Shown piece by piece: positions 56,426 through 64,000 of a DNA stretch of 64,000 nt. Positions within the stretch are counted from its first letter, which is position 1. The number at the start of each line of letters is the position of its first letter. The translations under genes were made by a program, and so were the position numbers. The notes beneath the pieces were generated by a model. That model was not told the DNA's origin. It saw nothing but the letters and a program-made list of their open reading frames with translations, and did not search any database. The DNA comes from Longibacter salinarum (GTDB taxonomy: Bacteria > Bacteroidota > Rhodothermia > Rhodothermales > Salinibacteraceae): contig NZ_PDEQ01000004.1 in NCBI RefSeq assembly GCF_002554795.1, positions 369,790 through 433,789 on the forward strand, written 5' to 3'.

Positions 56426-58507
56426 TCACCGGCCGCCTCGGGCGCCGTGGCGGTCGAACCATTCGAGGATGTGGGCCACCTTCGACATGAGGTGACTCGG
56501 CCTGGCGGCGATTCCGTGGGAAGCGCCCGGGATGCGAACCATTACCGTTTCCACCTTCTGCAGCTGTAGCGCCTGGTAGAACTGCTCTGTCTCCGACATC
56601 GGCGTGCGGAAGTCCTCCTCCCCGGTCAAGAGCATCGTGGGTGTCGTTACGTTACCGATGAGCGAAATGGGCGAGTGGTCCATGTACTCATCGAGGTGCT
56701 CCCACGGCGGGCCGGAGAACCAGTACTTCGTGTAGAACGGATACCCGTCGCTCGTGAGAACGAAGCTGTACCAGTTGATGACGGGCTTAGCAGCAACGGC
56801 CGCACGGAACCGGTCCGTTTTCCCCACGATCCAAGCGGTGAGGATACCGCCCCCGCTTCCCCCGGTTACGTAGAGCCGGCTCGTGTCGATGCCGCCACGA
56901 TCAATGACGGCATCCACGCCGGCCATCAGGTCATCGTAGTCCGGCCCCGGGTAATTCTTGTGGATTGCGTTGCCGAACGATTCGCCATAACTCGTGCTAC
57001 CTCGTGGATTCGTGTAGAGAACGACGTAACCTGCCGCTGCATAAAGCTGGGCTTCCGCACTGAAGCGTGGCCCGTAGTTGGCATATGGTCCGCCGTGAAT
57101 CTCGAGCATGAGCGGGTACTTCTTCGACGGGTCAAAGTCCGGCGGCGTGACGATCCAACCCTCGATTTCTGCCCCATCTGTGGACGTATACGTGATGTCC
57201 TCCACCGCTCCCCAGCGCACGCGACTGGACAAGTCCTGGTTGAGCTGTGTCAGCCGGCGAACGCCTTGCCCGCGCGTGACCGCCACGTCAGCTGGGTGAT
57301 GTGGGCCCGTTTGCGTGAAGGCAATCCGTCCGTTCGCAGCAACCGAAAACGAGCCGCCCGGGTACGGCCGTCCGAGCGTCGTCCCGCCGACGTTCGTCAC
57401 CACCTCCCTCACCCGGCCATTCATCGAGACTGCGCCAACCTTCGTTGTGCCCTCATCGTCGTACTGCACGTAGATCGTCTCCCCGTCCGCGCTCCAGGTT
57501 GGATTCTGGACATCACGCTCCAGGTCCGCGGTGATAACTTGTTTCTCGCCACTCTCGAGATCGAGCACGTGAAGCCGTGTGACCTGATAGCCCTGAAAGG
57601 CATCGTCGAACCCCGTGTACGCGATTCGCGACCCGTCGGGAGAAATCGCGGGACTCGAATCCGGGCCCTGGCGACTCGTAAGAGATGTGATGCTGCTGGA
57701 CTGCAGGTCGAAAAGGTAGAGCTCGGAGTCGAGCGGATCATAGGGAGCGTCGTCAGACCGATTGGCAGAGAGGACAATCGCCGATCCGTCCGGCATCCAT
57801 TCAATCGATCCGCCATGATCGTACGGTCCCGATGTAATCTGTCGCGGAGTTCCTCCCTCGTCCGGGACGATGAACACCTGACGGTGCCCATCCTTGAGAT
57901 ATCCCGCTCCATCCGAGCGATAGCGCACGTCGTCGATCACTTTCGCACGGGGCGCCCATTCCGCGCCCTCCGGCGGAGCAGGCATACGTGCAAAGGGACG
58001 CTGCGGCGTTTCCTTCAACATGGAGAAGGCAATATGTGAGCCGTCCGGCGACCACGACAGGCTGCTCGGCGAGGAAACCAGCTGCGTGATCCGGGCTGTC
58101 TCGCCAGATTCCATCCATCGGACGTAGATCTCGCTTCCATCGTCTCCATCGGAGGCAACGTACGCGATCCGATCCCCCGACGGCGACCATCGGGGCGACG
58201 AGGCGTTCACGTCGGGCGCGGTCACCGGCCGATGACCGCGGCCGTCTGCTGCGACAATCCAGAGCCTGGACATCGCGCGATCCGTCATCCGGTCCATCGA
58301 CGTGCGGGCATAGATGATGGACTCCCCGCTCGGGTGGATCTGGGGGTCCGAGGCGTACTCAAGCGCAAACACGTCCGTCAGCTCGAAGTGGAGTGAGTCG
58401 GTTGCATACTGGGCCAGCGCGTCGGGCGTTGACAAAGCAAATACGCTGATGAGAACACCCAGAATGGCAGAGCGAAGGGGAAAGCGGGGCTTGATGCGAT
58501 CTCGCAT
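56426..58507 (-). CDS. S9-family peptidase (prolyl-oligopeptidase type)
   Basis: 693 residues from the ATG at 58507 (the frame is open to 58600, but this ATG opens a signal peptide LRSAILGVLISVFALSTPDALA). The N-terminal part is a beta-propeller of WD40-like TolB repeats (GRIAYTGF and SPDGSRIAYTG units); the C-terminal hydrolase domain has YVTGGSGGGILTAW with nucleophile Ser551, LLTGEEDFRTPMSETEQF (acid Asp) and PGASHGIAARPSH (His). These are periplasmic acylaminoacyl/dipeptidyl peptidases cleaving short peptides. Confidence 0.93.
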   Translation of the reverse strand: MRDRIKPRFPLRSAILGVLISVFALSTPDALAQYATDSLHFELTDVFALEYASDPQIHPSGESIIYARTSMDRMTDRAMSRLWIVAADGRGHRPVTAPDVNASSPRWSPSGDRIAYVASDGDDGSEIYVRWMESGETARITQLVSSPSSLSWSPDGSHIAFSMLKETPQRPFARMPAPPEGAEWAPRAKVIDDVRYRSDGAGYLKDGHRQVFIVPDEGGTPRQITSGPYDHGGSIEWMPDGSAIVLSANRSDDAPYDPLDSELYLFDLQSSSITSLTSRQGPDSSPAISPDGSRIAYTGFDDAFQGYQVTRLHVLDLESGEKQVITADLERDVQNPTWSADGETIYVQYDDEGTTKVGAVSMNGRVREVVTNVGGTTLGRPYPGGSFSVAANGRIAFTQTGPHHPADVAVTRGQGVRRLTQLNQDLSSRVRWGAVEDITYTSTDGAEIEGWIVTPPDFDPSKKYPLMLEIHGGPYANYGPRFSAEAQLYAAAGYVVLYTNPRGSTSYGESFGNAIHKNYPGPDYDDLMAGVDAVIDRGGIDTSRLYVTGGSGGGILTAWIVGKTDRFRAAVAAKPVINWYSFVLTSDGYPFYTKYWFSGPPWEHLDEYMDHSPISLIGNVTTPTMLLTGEEDFRTPMSETEQFYQALQLQKVETVMVRIPGASHGIAARPSHLMSKVAHILEWFDRHGARGGR

Positions 58508-58768
58508 GAAGGTACACTTTAAAGAAACGGGCAGCATCGCCACCAAGGTACGAACATGAACACGGAGTCGCGAAAAACTGGACGAGAGAAGATTACTCAT
58601 CCATCATCATACGCAAGAATTCGAGGTAGCTGAATCGATAGAAAAACGCGTACCGTCACGACGGATGAATAGATTTTCCCAAACGCACGTGACTCTCCTG
58701 CTGTCGCACGCGGCTACGTGGTCAAGAAAGATACATCCCTTTTTTTCGAAAACATCCGTCCAGGCATT

Positions 58769-59422
58769 ATGACGCGTCCCCTTTGTCTGATCAGGTCTGA
58801 GGTATTTCGTATCGCCGTATCCTGCATTCTCGTTGGCCTCACGGCTGCCACTCTCCTCAGCTCCGAGACCATGGCGCAAGAGGCCGAACCGAAGTCGAAT
58901 ACAGAACGCTTATTTTTACAGATCTCTCTCGATGGTCAATCCATCGATTACCGTGACGATGCATTCTCCGAAACCGACAACGGTGGGGGACTTTCGCTTC
59001 GAGCAGGATGGGGCGTGTCTCCCCTCGTCACGATATACGTGGGCGTGACAGGAGCATCAATCGATGGTCAATCCAGTGCGATTACCGGAAATGATTACAG
59101 CTGGTCAGGCGGTGAGTTAGGCCTACGACTCAACTTCCGCTCTGGTCGCTCCCTCGTCCCGTATGCCGACGTTGCGCTTCGTGGCGTGGCTGCCACCGAG
59201 GATGATCGCGACGTGGAGTTTCGCGGCGGTGGATTCACGCTAGGCGGCGGCGTTTCATATTTCTTCACTCCCGCCGTCGCTCTTGACGCCGGTCTGCACT
59301 TCGGCGGTGGACGGTTTGACGAGGTCCAGGTTGGCAACATCTCGGCAGGACTCGATGAGGACGAATTCGGCTATGGTGAAGGTCGGTTTTCGCTCGGTCT
59401 CACGTTCTATCCACTCCGCTAA
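58769..59422 (+). CDS. Outer-membrane beta-barrel protein (small OmpA/porin-like)
   Basis: 217 residues from the ATG at 58769 (frame open to a GTG at 58718). Signal peptide with a terminal A-Q-A/E-A-E pattern (CILVGLTAATLLSSETMAQEA). The rest is alternating strands with Gly/aromatic ends: GLSLRAGWGVSPLVTIYVGVTG, WSGGELGLRLNFR, PYADVALRGVAATEDD, GGGVSYFFTPAVALDAGLHFGGG, ending FSLGLTFYPLR. Typical of eight-stranded outer-membrane proteins of this phylum. Function unknown. Confidence 0.78.
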   Translation: MTRPLCLIRSEVFRIAVSCILVGLTAATLLSSETMAQEAEPKSNTERLFLQISLDGQSIDYRDDAFSETDNGGGLSLRAGWGVSPLVTIYVGVTGASIDGQSSAITGNDYSWSGGELGLRLNFRSGRSLVPYADVALRGVAATEDDRDVEFRGGGFTLGGGVSYFFTPAVALDAGLHFGGGRFDEVQVGNISAGLDEDEFGYGEGRFSLGLTFYPLR

Positions 59423-59462
59423 TCGACCGCTGTACCGATAGGCCTAACATCCAGACATAGAC

Positions 59463-59495
59463 GCGCCCCGTTTCGCATCTGGCGGAACGGGGCGC
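59463..59495. terminator. Terminator-like hairpin between convergent genes
   Basis: GCGCCCCGTT (59463-59472) pairs perfectly with AACGGGGCGC (59486-59495). The T-rich tail is weak on the plus side. Confidence 0.55.
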
Positions 59496-59556
59496 ATTCG
59501 TCTTACGCCGGTTCTGAGACCGACGAGCCATTCATATTCGAAGCGGCTATCCCGAC

Positions 59557-60339
59557 TTATCGATTTTGTAGTCGGTCGATCATAGAACGCACCGCCTCAT
59601 CATGATCGTCGGTATGCTGAACCGTTGCCTGGAGCGCTGCGGTGAGTTGAAGTGCGGTCTCGAGGTCATTGTCGACGCTTCGGTAGAGACAGGCTTTAGC
59701 CGCCTGCACGGCTTTCGGTGGAAGGCTCGCGATCTGTTCGGCGCGTTCGTGCGCAACATCCACAACCTGTTCAGAGGGGGCGAGCGACGTAACGAGACCC
59801 ATGTCCAGTGCCTCCTGCGCCTCGACGATACGAGCGGTAAGGACGAGATCGAGCGCTCGAGCGAACCCAATGACGCGCGTCAAGAGGTACGCTCCGCCGT
59901 CCCCGGGCACAAGCCCGACACGCGCGAACGTCGACCCAAACTTGGCATCGTCGCTCGCGATACGCAGGTCGGCCATCAGAGCGAGGTCGAGCCCCGCTCC
60001 AATCGCGGCTCCATGTACCGCAGCGACGACGGGCTTCTCGAGTTGATCGAACCGCCGGGGGAGTTGCTGTAGTCCCTTCCGATACTGGTTACGCAGCTCG
60101 GCAGGATCCCCAGCAAACATCCCCTCACGATCGCGCATCGCTTTGAGGTCGCCCCCCGCGCTGAAGACCGGTCCGGCACCGGTAATGACAACGCTGTGCA
60201 CGCTGTCGTCGGCGTCCGCCTCGTCGATCGCCGCCAGCAATTCTTTCACCATTTCATCCGAATACGCATTGCGCGCATCCGGCCGGTTCAGTGTGATCGT
60301 GGCAACGGCGTCGCGCGTTTCGTACAGAACGTCGGGCAT
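59557..60339 (-). CDS. Enoyl-CoA hydratase/isomerase
   Basis: 260 residues. Crotonase-fold motifs: IDEADADDSVHSVVITGAGPVFSAGGDLKAM (oxyanion-hole GAG...SAGGDL), AAVHGAAIGAGLDLALMADLRIASDDAKFGSTFARVGLVPGDGGAYLLTRVIG. At the second acid position the segment reads G-L-V-P-G-D-G, closer to PaaG/PaaB-type isomerases than to classical hydratase. Likely beta-oxidation or aromatic-degradation role; no other pathway gene adjacent. Confidence 0.9.
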   Translation of the reverse strand: MPDVLYETRDAVATITLNRPDARNAYSDEMVKELLAAIDEADADDSVHSVVITGAGPVFSAGGDLKAMRDREGMFAGDPAELRNQYRKGLQQLPRRFDQLEKPVVAAVHGAAIGAGLDLALMADLRIASDDAKFGSTFARVGLVPGDGGAYLLTRVIGFARALDLVLTARIVEAQEALDMGLVTSLAPSEQVVDVAHERAEQIASLPPKAVQAAKACLYRSVDNDLETALQLTAALQATVQHTDDHDEAVRSMIDRLQNR

Positions 60340-60402
60340 GAGACGGGGCCTTTTAGAACAACGATGGGGTCACGGGCCGGCGTAGATGGCAGACCGGTGT
60401 GG

Positions 60403-60735
60403 TTACGGTAGTTCGATCTGCGGCTCGTCCGGGTCGGGACGATAGAAGGTGACCGTCCACCCCATCGTGTGTACGACCTGAACGCCCTCCATCCGATCGG
60501 CGATGGCGTGGGCCATGTCACGCGGCTGTTCGTTTGCGTTGTCAAGAATCCGAATTTTCAGCAGCTCCCGCGTGTTGAAGGCTTCTTCGATAGACGTCAT
60601 GACGGCATCGGACAGACCGTCTTTTCCAACGTGTACCACGGGCTTGTTGCCGTGCGCGAGGGAGCGGAGATGAGCGCGCTGCTTCGATGTCAGACGCGCA
60701 GGTTCGTTAGACGAATTGTCGGTTGTATCCGGCAT
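60403..60735 (-). CDS. YhbY-family RNA-binding protein (CRM domain)
   Basis: 110 residues from the ATG at 60735. The family pattern is clear: RLTSKQRAHLRSLAHGNKPVVHVGKDGLSDAVMTSIEEAFNTRELLKIRIL, with the GxxG-like GKDGLS loop and E-L-x-K-I-R. YhbY proteins bind pre-50S ribosomal particles. The upstream extension in frame is formed by heptamer repeats and copy E of the dispersed repeat, so it is excluded from the gene. Confidence 0.9.
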   Translation of the reverse strand: MPDTTDNSSNEPARLTSKQRAHLRSLAHGNKPVVHVGKDGLSDAVMTSIEEAFNTRELLKIRILDNANEQPRDMAHAIADRMEGVQVVHTMGWTVTFYRPDPDEPQIELP

Positions 60736-60741
60736 TTTTAA

Positions 60742-60776
60742 ATGTTCAGAGTTCAGAGTTCGATGTTCAGCGTTCA
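60742..60776. repeat. 7-bp degenerate tandem array (GGTTCAG type)
   Basis: ATGTTCA, GAGTTCA, GAGTTCG, ATGTTCA, GCGTTCA, ending against copy E of the dispersed repeat and starting 6 bp before the YhbY start codon. Confidence 0.75.
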
Positions 60777-60777
60777 T

Positions 60778-60976
60778 TACCTGTTTGACGGACGGACCAC
60801 AAAGAAGCAAATGCATCCGTTCATCCCTATTTGATGACCTGACGAATCGTCTTTCGTACGGCCGCAGTCGACACGATGCGCAAGATCAACCAGGCCCAGT
60901 ACTCCAAGCTTCGCAAGGACCGACCGGCGCGAGGTCCGTGCCCTTGGATGGCCGAGGGCTGCCCGCCAAACAGGTT
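60778..60976 (+). repeat. Dispersed 155-200 bp repeat, copy E
   Basis: TACCTGTTTGACGGACG at the left, TGCCCGCCAAACAGGTT at the right. Core: GATGCGCAAGATCAACCAGGCC, AAGGACCGACC, GCGAGGTCCGTGCCC, GGATGGCCGAGGGCTG. Flanked on both sides by GTTCAGCGTTC heptamer sequence, so it sits within or beside an array. Confidence 0.8.
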
Positions 60977-61019
60977 CTCAAAGTCCAATGTTCAGCGTTC
61001 GTTCGCCCCTTCCCTTTTT

Positions 61020-61054
61020 CCTCATCCCTCGCACCTCACCCCTCACACCTCATC
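61020..61054. repeat. 7-bp degenerate tandem array (CCTCACC type)
   Basis: CCTCATC, CCTCGCA, CCTCACC, CCTCACA, CCTCATC, ending at the stop codon of the Rof-like gene. Confidence 0.75.
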
Positions 61055-61295
61055 AACATGCATTGGGGCGGGTGACGTGATCGACGCGGGCGATGCGGTC
61101 AAGTCGAATTCGACGACTGCCATTGAGTTCGGCAAATTCTTCGTCGCCGTCAGAGTAAATGTCGGTAATGACGGCTGTGACCTCCTCCGTATCATCATCA
61201 ACCTCCAGAAGCAGCGTGCACGTGTGTCCACGCATCATCCGGATGCCGAGTTCGTCGTAGAAGCCGCATGCGATCGGCTGATAGTCGTCGGCCAT
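61053..61295 (-). CDS. Rof-like Rho-binding antiterminator
   Basis: 80 residues from the ATG at 61295. Matches the Rof/YaeO family: YQPIACGFYDELGIRMMRGHTCTLLLEVDDD, then EEFAELNGSRRIRLDRIARVDHV, with the family's P-I-x-C-x-x-Y-D-x-L start and I-R-L-D-R-I end. In E. coli Rof binds Rho and prevents its RNA engagement. Not included in longer frames reaching 61502. It lies just downstream of ilvE with a hairpin between. Confidence 0.75.
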   Translation of the reverse strand: MADDYQPIACGFYDELGIRMMRGHTCTLLLEVDDDTEEVTAVITDIYSDGDEEFAELNGSRRIRLDRIARVDHVTRPNAC

Positions 61296-61415
61296 GGTAG
61301 GCGAGGGATCGAGTGCGATGGTCGATGTGCAGGCTGAGGGCTGTGGTCCGTCGAACGGTACAGGGCAACGATTGATCAGCATGCACGGTTCGAGCACCAT
61401 TTTTCCACAAACAGG

Positions 61416-61450
61416 ACGCCCTCCGCCGGCACGGGGCCGAGGGAGGGCGT
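61416..61450 (-). terminator. Terminator-like hairpin between ilvE and the Rof-like gene
   Basis: On the minus strand ACGCCCTCC pairs with GGAGGGCGT (9 pairs) around a G/C-rich loop, followed by CCTGTTTGTGG. It could terminate ilvE or form part of the Rof leader. Confidence 0.5.
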
Positions 61451-61522
61451 ATGCTGTTCGGTGCGCGACGACTCGCAATTCCACAGACGAGCCATCGGTC
61501 ATGTGCTATGCTATAGCACGAG

Positions 61523-61599
61523 GTGCTACATTGCCGCACACAGTGCTACATCGTTGCGCACAGTGCTACATCGTCGCACACGGTGCTACATTGTCGCGG
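61523..61599. repeat. 20-bp tandem repeat, about 3.8 copies
   Basis: GTGCTACAT begins at 61523, 61543, 61563 and 61583, each followed by TGCCGCACACA-like sequence. The last copy supplies the ilvE stop codon (TAG on the minus strand). A GTGCTAT/ATAGCAC hairpin lies just before the array. No spacers of unique sequence, so not CRISPR. Confidence 0.8.
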
Positions 61600-62539
61600 C
61601 CGCCTCCTCGGGCTCTTCCACGTCGACGAACGTGAGCCAGTCGTGCGGGTCGTTGCCGTTGTGCACGATGTCGAAGTAGGCCGACTGCAGATCTTCTGTG
61701 ATCTCGCCACGGACACCATCTCCGACGGTGTAGTGGTCGACCGACCGGATGGGTGTCACCTCCGCCGCCGTTCCCGTAAAGAAGAGTTCGTCAGCGATGT
61801 ACAGGGCTTCGCGCGGCACCATCTTCTCCTCGATGCTGTAGCCTTTCTCGCGCGCCAGTGTGATGATCGAGTCGCGCGTGATGCCCGGAAGGATCGACAA
61901 CCCAACCGGTGCTGTGTAGATTTCGCCGTCACGCACAATGAAGAGGTTTTCGCCACTTCCCTCGGCGAGGTAGCCGTTGGTGTTGAGCATGATGCCCTCG
62001 TGCATCCCGTTTTTGAGAGCGTTCATCTTCACGAGAGAAGCGTTCAGGTAATTCCCTCCGGCCTTCGCCATAGCCGGCAGCGTGTTCGGTGCCATTCGGT
62101 TCCAGTTCGCAACCTCCACATCCACGCCTTCTTCCAGTGCTTCGTCGCCGAGGTAGGTGCCCCATTCCCAGACGGCGATAAACGTCTCGACTTTGTTCTG
62201 GAGTGGGTTCACGCCCATTGGTCCCATGCCACGGAAGGTGACAGGCCGGATGTAGCATGACTCCATCCCGCTACGTTCAACGGTGTCAACGACCGCGTCG
62301 CACAGTTCATCGACCGAGTACTGGGTTTCCATCCGATGCACCTTGGCGGAGTCCACCAGGCGCTTCATGTGTTCCTCCAGACGGAAGATGGCCGAACCTT
62401 CGTCCGTATTATAGCAACGGATGCCTTCGAAAACGGACGAACCGTAGTGCACGACGTGGGAAAGGACGTGGATGTTCGCTTCCTCATAAGGAACGAACTC
62501 ACCGTTAAACCAGATGTCGGGCTTCTTCATGGGGATCAT
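61586..62539 (-). CDS. ilvE: Branched-chain amino-acid aminotransferase
   Basis: 317 residues. Group I IlvE pattern: [67 protein letters not shown] with PLP-Lys159 (same number as E. coli), [14 protein letters not shown] and [17 protein letters not shown]. It performs the last step of valine, leucine and isoleucine synthesis. An ATG at 62530 is an alternative start. The stop codon is supplied by a 20-bp tandem repeat. Confidence 0.96.
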   Translation of the reverse strand: MIPMKKPDIWFNGEFVPYEEANIHVLSHVVHYGSSVFEGIRCYNTDEGSAIFRLEEHMKRLVDSAKVHRMETQYSVDELCDAVVDTVERSGMESCYIRPVTFRGMGPMGVNPLQNKVETFIAVWEWGTYLGDEALEEGVDVEVANWNRMAPNTLPAMAKAGGNYLNASLVKMNALKNGMHEGIMLNTNGYLAEGSGENLFIVRDGEIYTAPVGLSILPGITRDSIITLAREKGYSIEEKMVPREALYIADELFFTGTAAEVTPIRSVDHYTVGDGVRGEITEDLQSAYFDIVHNGNDPHDWLTFVDVEEPEEAAATM

Positions 62540-62749
62540 TCTTAACGACGATACGGGGCGAAAAGGAACCTCCGGGGGAACGACCGAAGTGCCTCGGAGA
62601 TCAGCTGGCTGCGTCTTGCAGACCGAACCGTTTGAATTACGGAATCGGTTTGGAAAGGTTCGTACTCGCGCACCATCTTGGAACCGCTTTCAAACAGACG
62701 TGACCCTCACGAAACGTGATGTCGAAGCGAAAATCCCTCTCTGCGGTCC

Positions 62750-63502
62750 TCATCCTGATGCTTCAGCGGCAGAGGTCTTCGATGACAAAGCTCGACGAGC
62801 CGCCAATGGCACATTTTTCCCACGGCGAAGTGCAAACCGAAAGATGGTCCACAGGATTTTCGCGGAGGCCTTCACGGTGCCGGAGAGCGTTCCGGTGATC
62901 TTGGACACCCCGACGCGCTTGCGGTAGGACACTGGCACCTCGCAGATACGTAGGCCGGCCTCAATCGCTTTGATCTGCATCTCGATCGTCCACCCGAACG
63001 TTTGATCTTGCATGTCGAGAGCCAGCAGGTCGCGGAACCGAATCGCACGAAACGGCCCCAGGTCGGTGTATCGCGCCCCCCAGATCCACTGCATTAACGT
63101 GCAGGCCAGGCGATTCCCGATTCTGGCCTGCGGAAGCATCGCGCCGGGCTCGGCTTCTCCCCGGATCCGCGAGCCAACAACAAAATCGGCCTCGTCATTG
63201 AGGATCGGCTTGAGAAGGCGACCCATTTCATCGGGATGGTCGCTGTAGTCCCCATCCAGAAAAACGACGATGTCGGGCTGTCTGGCTCGTGCGTACTCGA
63301 TCCCGCGCAGGCAGGCGTAACCGTAGCCCTGCTTCGGCTCGGTGAGCACGGTCGCCCCGGCCGCACGGGCGTTGTCCTCTGTCTCATCCGTCGAGGCATT
63401 GTTCACGACGACCACTTCGTCGACCCGATCCGGCACGTCGCCGATCACCTGGGCAATCGCCCGGGCTTCGTTAAACGCCGGAATGATAACAAGGATGGAC
63501 AT
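62750..63502 (-). CDS. Family 2 glycosyltransferase (dolichyl-phosphate mannose synthase-like)
   Basis: 250 residues. GT-A fold: VIIPAFNEARAIAQVI, VVVNNASTDETEDNARAAG, FLDGDYSDHPDEMGRLL (D-x-D), VGSRIRGE, FGWTIEMQIKAIEAGLRICEVPVSYRKRVGVSKITGT. The last segment is typical of polyprenyl-phosphate mannosyl/glucosyl transferases. No C-terminal membrane segments are seen, so it is the soluble type. It probably makes a lipid-linked sugar for cell-surface glycans. A heptamer array begins 6 bp before its start. Confidence 0.9.
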   Translation of the reverse strand: MSILVIIPAFNEARAIAQVIGDVPDRVDEVVVVNNASTDETEDNARAAGATVLTEPKQGYGYACLRGIEYARARQPDIVVFLDGDYSDHPDEMGRLLKPILNDEADFVVGSRIRGEAEPGAMLPQARIGNRLACTLMQWIWGARYTDLGPFRAIRFRDLLALDMQDQTFGWTIEMQIKAIEAGLRICEVPVSYRKRVGVSKITGTLSGTVKASAKILWTIFRFALRRGKNVPLAARRALSSKTSAAEASG

Positions 63503-63507
63503 GGGGC

Positions 63508-63558
63508 GGTTCGGAGTTCAGGGTTCAGAGTTCAGGGTTCAGGGTTCAGGGTTCAGGG
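63508..63558. repeat. 7-bp degenerate tandem array (GGTTCAG type)
   Basis: Seven heptamers plus GG (GGTTCGG, AGTTCAG, GGTTCAG, AGTTCAG, then GGTTCAG three times) directly abutting the IS4-type end at 63559. Confidence 0.85.
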
Positions 63559-64000
63559 CTAGCTACCGGACAGTTTTCAAAAATAGGGAACGAAGCGCAC
63601 ATCGATGGGGGCGTCGTTCTGCAAACATCGCCGGATCCATCGCAGGCCGATTGCAAGGTAGCTTCGGTCCCGTCGGTCGGATCGGTCCACGCAGCATCGG
63701 TCGCCTCGTTTGACGACGGCGCTTGCGACCGCGATGAGCCAGACGTAGATGAGGCTGAGTACGAGGACGAGCCTCGCGATGCGCTCCGGGGCCTGCAGCC
63801 GCGTGCGATGCAGTTGAAAGCGGCCCCCTTGCCAGTCCCCAAAGAGCTCTTCGATCCACATCCGAGTGCGGTCGTGCCGGAGCACCGCGCTCGGCGAGGG
63901 GGCGTTGGTCACCAGGCGCCAGGGCCGCTCTTCGCCGATCGCCCAGTGGTACACGAGGCGCGCAGGCCCGAAGGCGTGTGCCTTGGTCACCTGAACAGGC
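63559..64000 (-). mobile_element. IS4-family insertion sequence, left part (cut by window end)
   Basis: Begins CTAGCTACCGGACAGTTTTC, the same terminal sequence as the two MITE-like elements, at the border of a GGTTCAG array. It contains the 3' end of a transposase and continues past the window. Confidence 0.8.
63577..64000 (-). CDS. IS4-family transposase, C-terminal part (partial)
   Basis: About 140 codons visible; the frame stays open to the window end, so the start is outside. Contains RTRMWIEELFGDWQGGRFQLHRTRL, the IS4-type Y-x2-R-x3-E-x6-K region, with the R and E present but the Tyr position Asp and the Lys position Gln. Next is ERIARLVLVLSLIYVWLIAVASAVVKRG, a family hallmark after the catalytic Glu. 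Whether the element is active depends on the unseen part; the YREK changes suggest it may be weakened. The stop codon lies 18 bp inside the IS end. Confidence 0.85.
   Translation of the reverse strand, partial: PVQVTKAHAFGPARLVYHWAIGEERPWRLVTNAPSPSAVLRHDRTRMWIEELFGDWQGGRFQLHRTRLQAPERIARLVLVLSLIYVWLIAVASAVVKRGDRCCVDRSDRRDRSYLAIGLRWIRRCLQNDAPIDVRFVPYF

Noticed and set aside
60736..60816. N-terminal extension of the YhbY gene
   Set aside because: The extra residues are encoded by heptamer repeats and a dispersed repeat end, not by homologous YhbY sequence.
61523..61599. Tandem 20-mers as a CRISPR array
   Set aside because: Repeats are contiguous with no unique spacers and no cas genes are present.

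Overview
The window looks like a 64 kb chromosomal stretch of a high-GC bacterium of the Rhodothermales group (Bacteroidota/Rhodothermota), probably a salt-adapted relative of Salinibacter. The reasons are a PorQ-like type IX secretion protein, many D/E-rich proteins, a DUF5916 outer-membrane protein, a 3'(2'),5'-bisphosphate nucleotidase of the salt-tolerance type, GTG/TTG starts with no clear Shine-Dalgarno sequence, and a SecA of about 1170 residues without a C-terminal zinc motif. The taxonomic call is inference from protein character, not from a marker gene.

Layout. 0.2-10 kb: an S24-like regulator, an acuB-acuC pair, a cupin protein, RlpA, a HAD-deaminase fusion, a DUF3177-like membrane protein, a low-molecular-weight phosphatase, xseA and a YjbQ-fusion protein. 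10-20 kb: a carotenoid oxygenase and a LolD/FtsX/AttH-type ABC locus split by an M16 peptidase on the other strand. 20-32 kb: an orphan HsdR-N nuclease-like protein, TonB, an EF-G paralog, a recombinase-like protein without catalytic residues, a bisphosphate nucleotidase, an aminotransferase, guanine deaminase, a DUF5916 protein and PorQ. 32-40 kb: secA, recN, a phosphohexomutase and an HPP-family protein. 40-48 kb: a run of minus-strand genes with a photo-oxidative theme (free-Met-R-SO reductase, ferredoxin, DUF427, membrane protein, FAD oxidoreductase, SRPBCC-TIGR01777 fusion, Fe-S photolyase, SDR). 48-59 kb: a fasciclin lipoprotein, tRNA-Asn, a transglutaminase-like protein with a long repeat region, an M1 peptidase, an HD phosphohydrolase, an S9 peptidase and an outer-membrane protein. 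59-64 kb: enoyl-CoA hydratase, YhbY, Rof, ilvE, a GT2 glycosyltransferase and the 3' part of an IS4-family transposase.

The most unusual content is in the spaces between genes. (1) At least fourteen degenerate tandem arrays with periods of 7 bp (GGTTCAG, CCTTCGC, CCTCACC and GGATTGA types) or 8 bp (ACACTTCC type) sit directly against start or stop codons. (2) A dispersed 155-200 bp repeat is present in five copies, with inverted ends AACCTGTTTGGCGG and a conserved GGACCGACC...GGGAGGTCC core. (3) Two 215-225 bp MITE-like elements, each with a perfect 9 bp target duplication, share their terminal sequence with the IS4-family element at the window's right end; all three are inserted into the short tandem arrays. 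Together these form a layered repeat system that no gene call explains.
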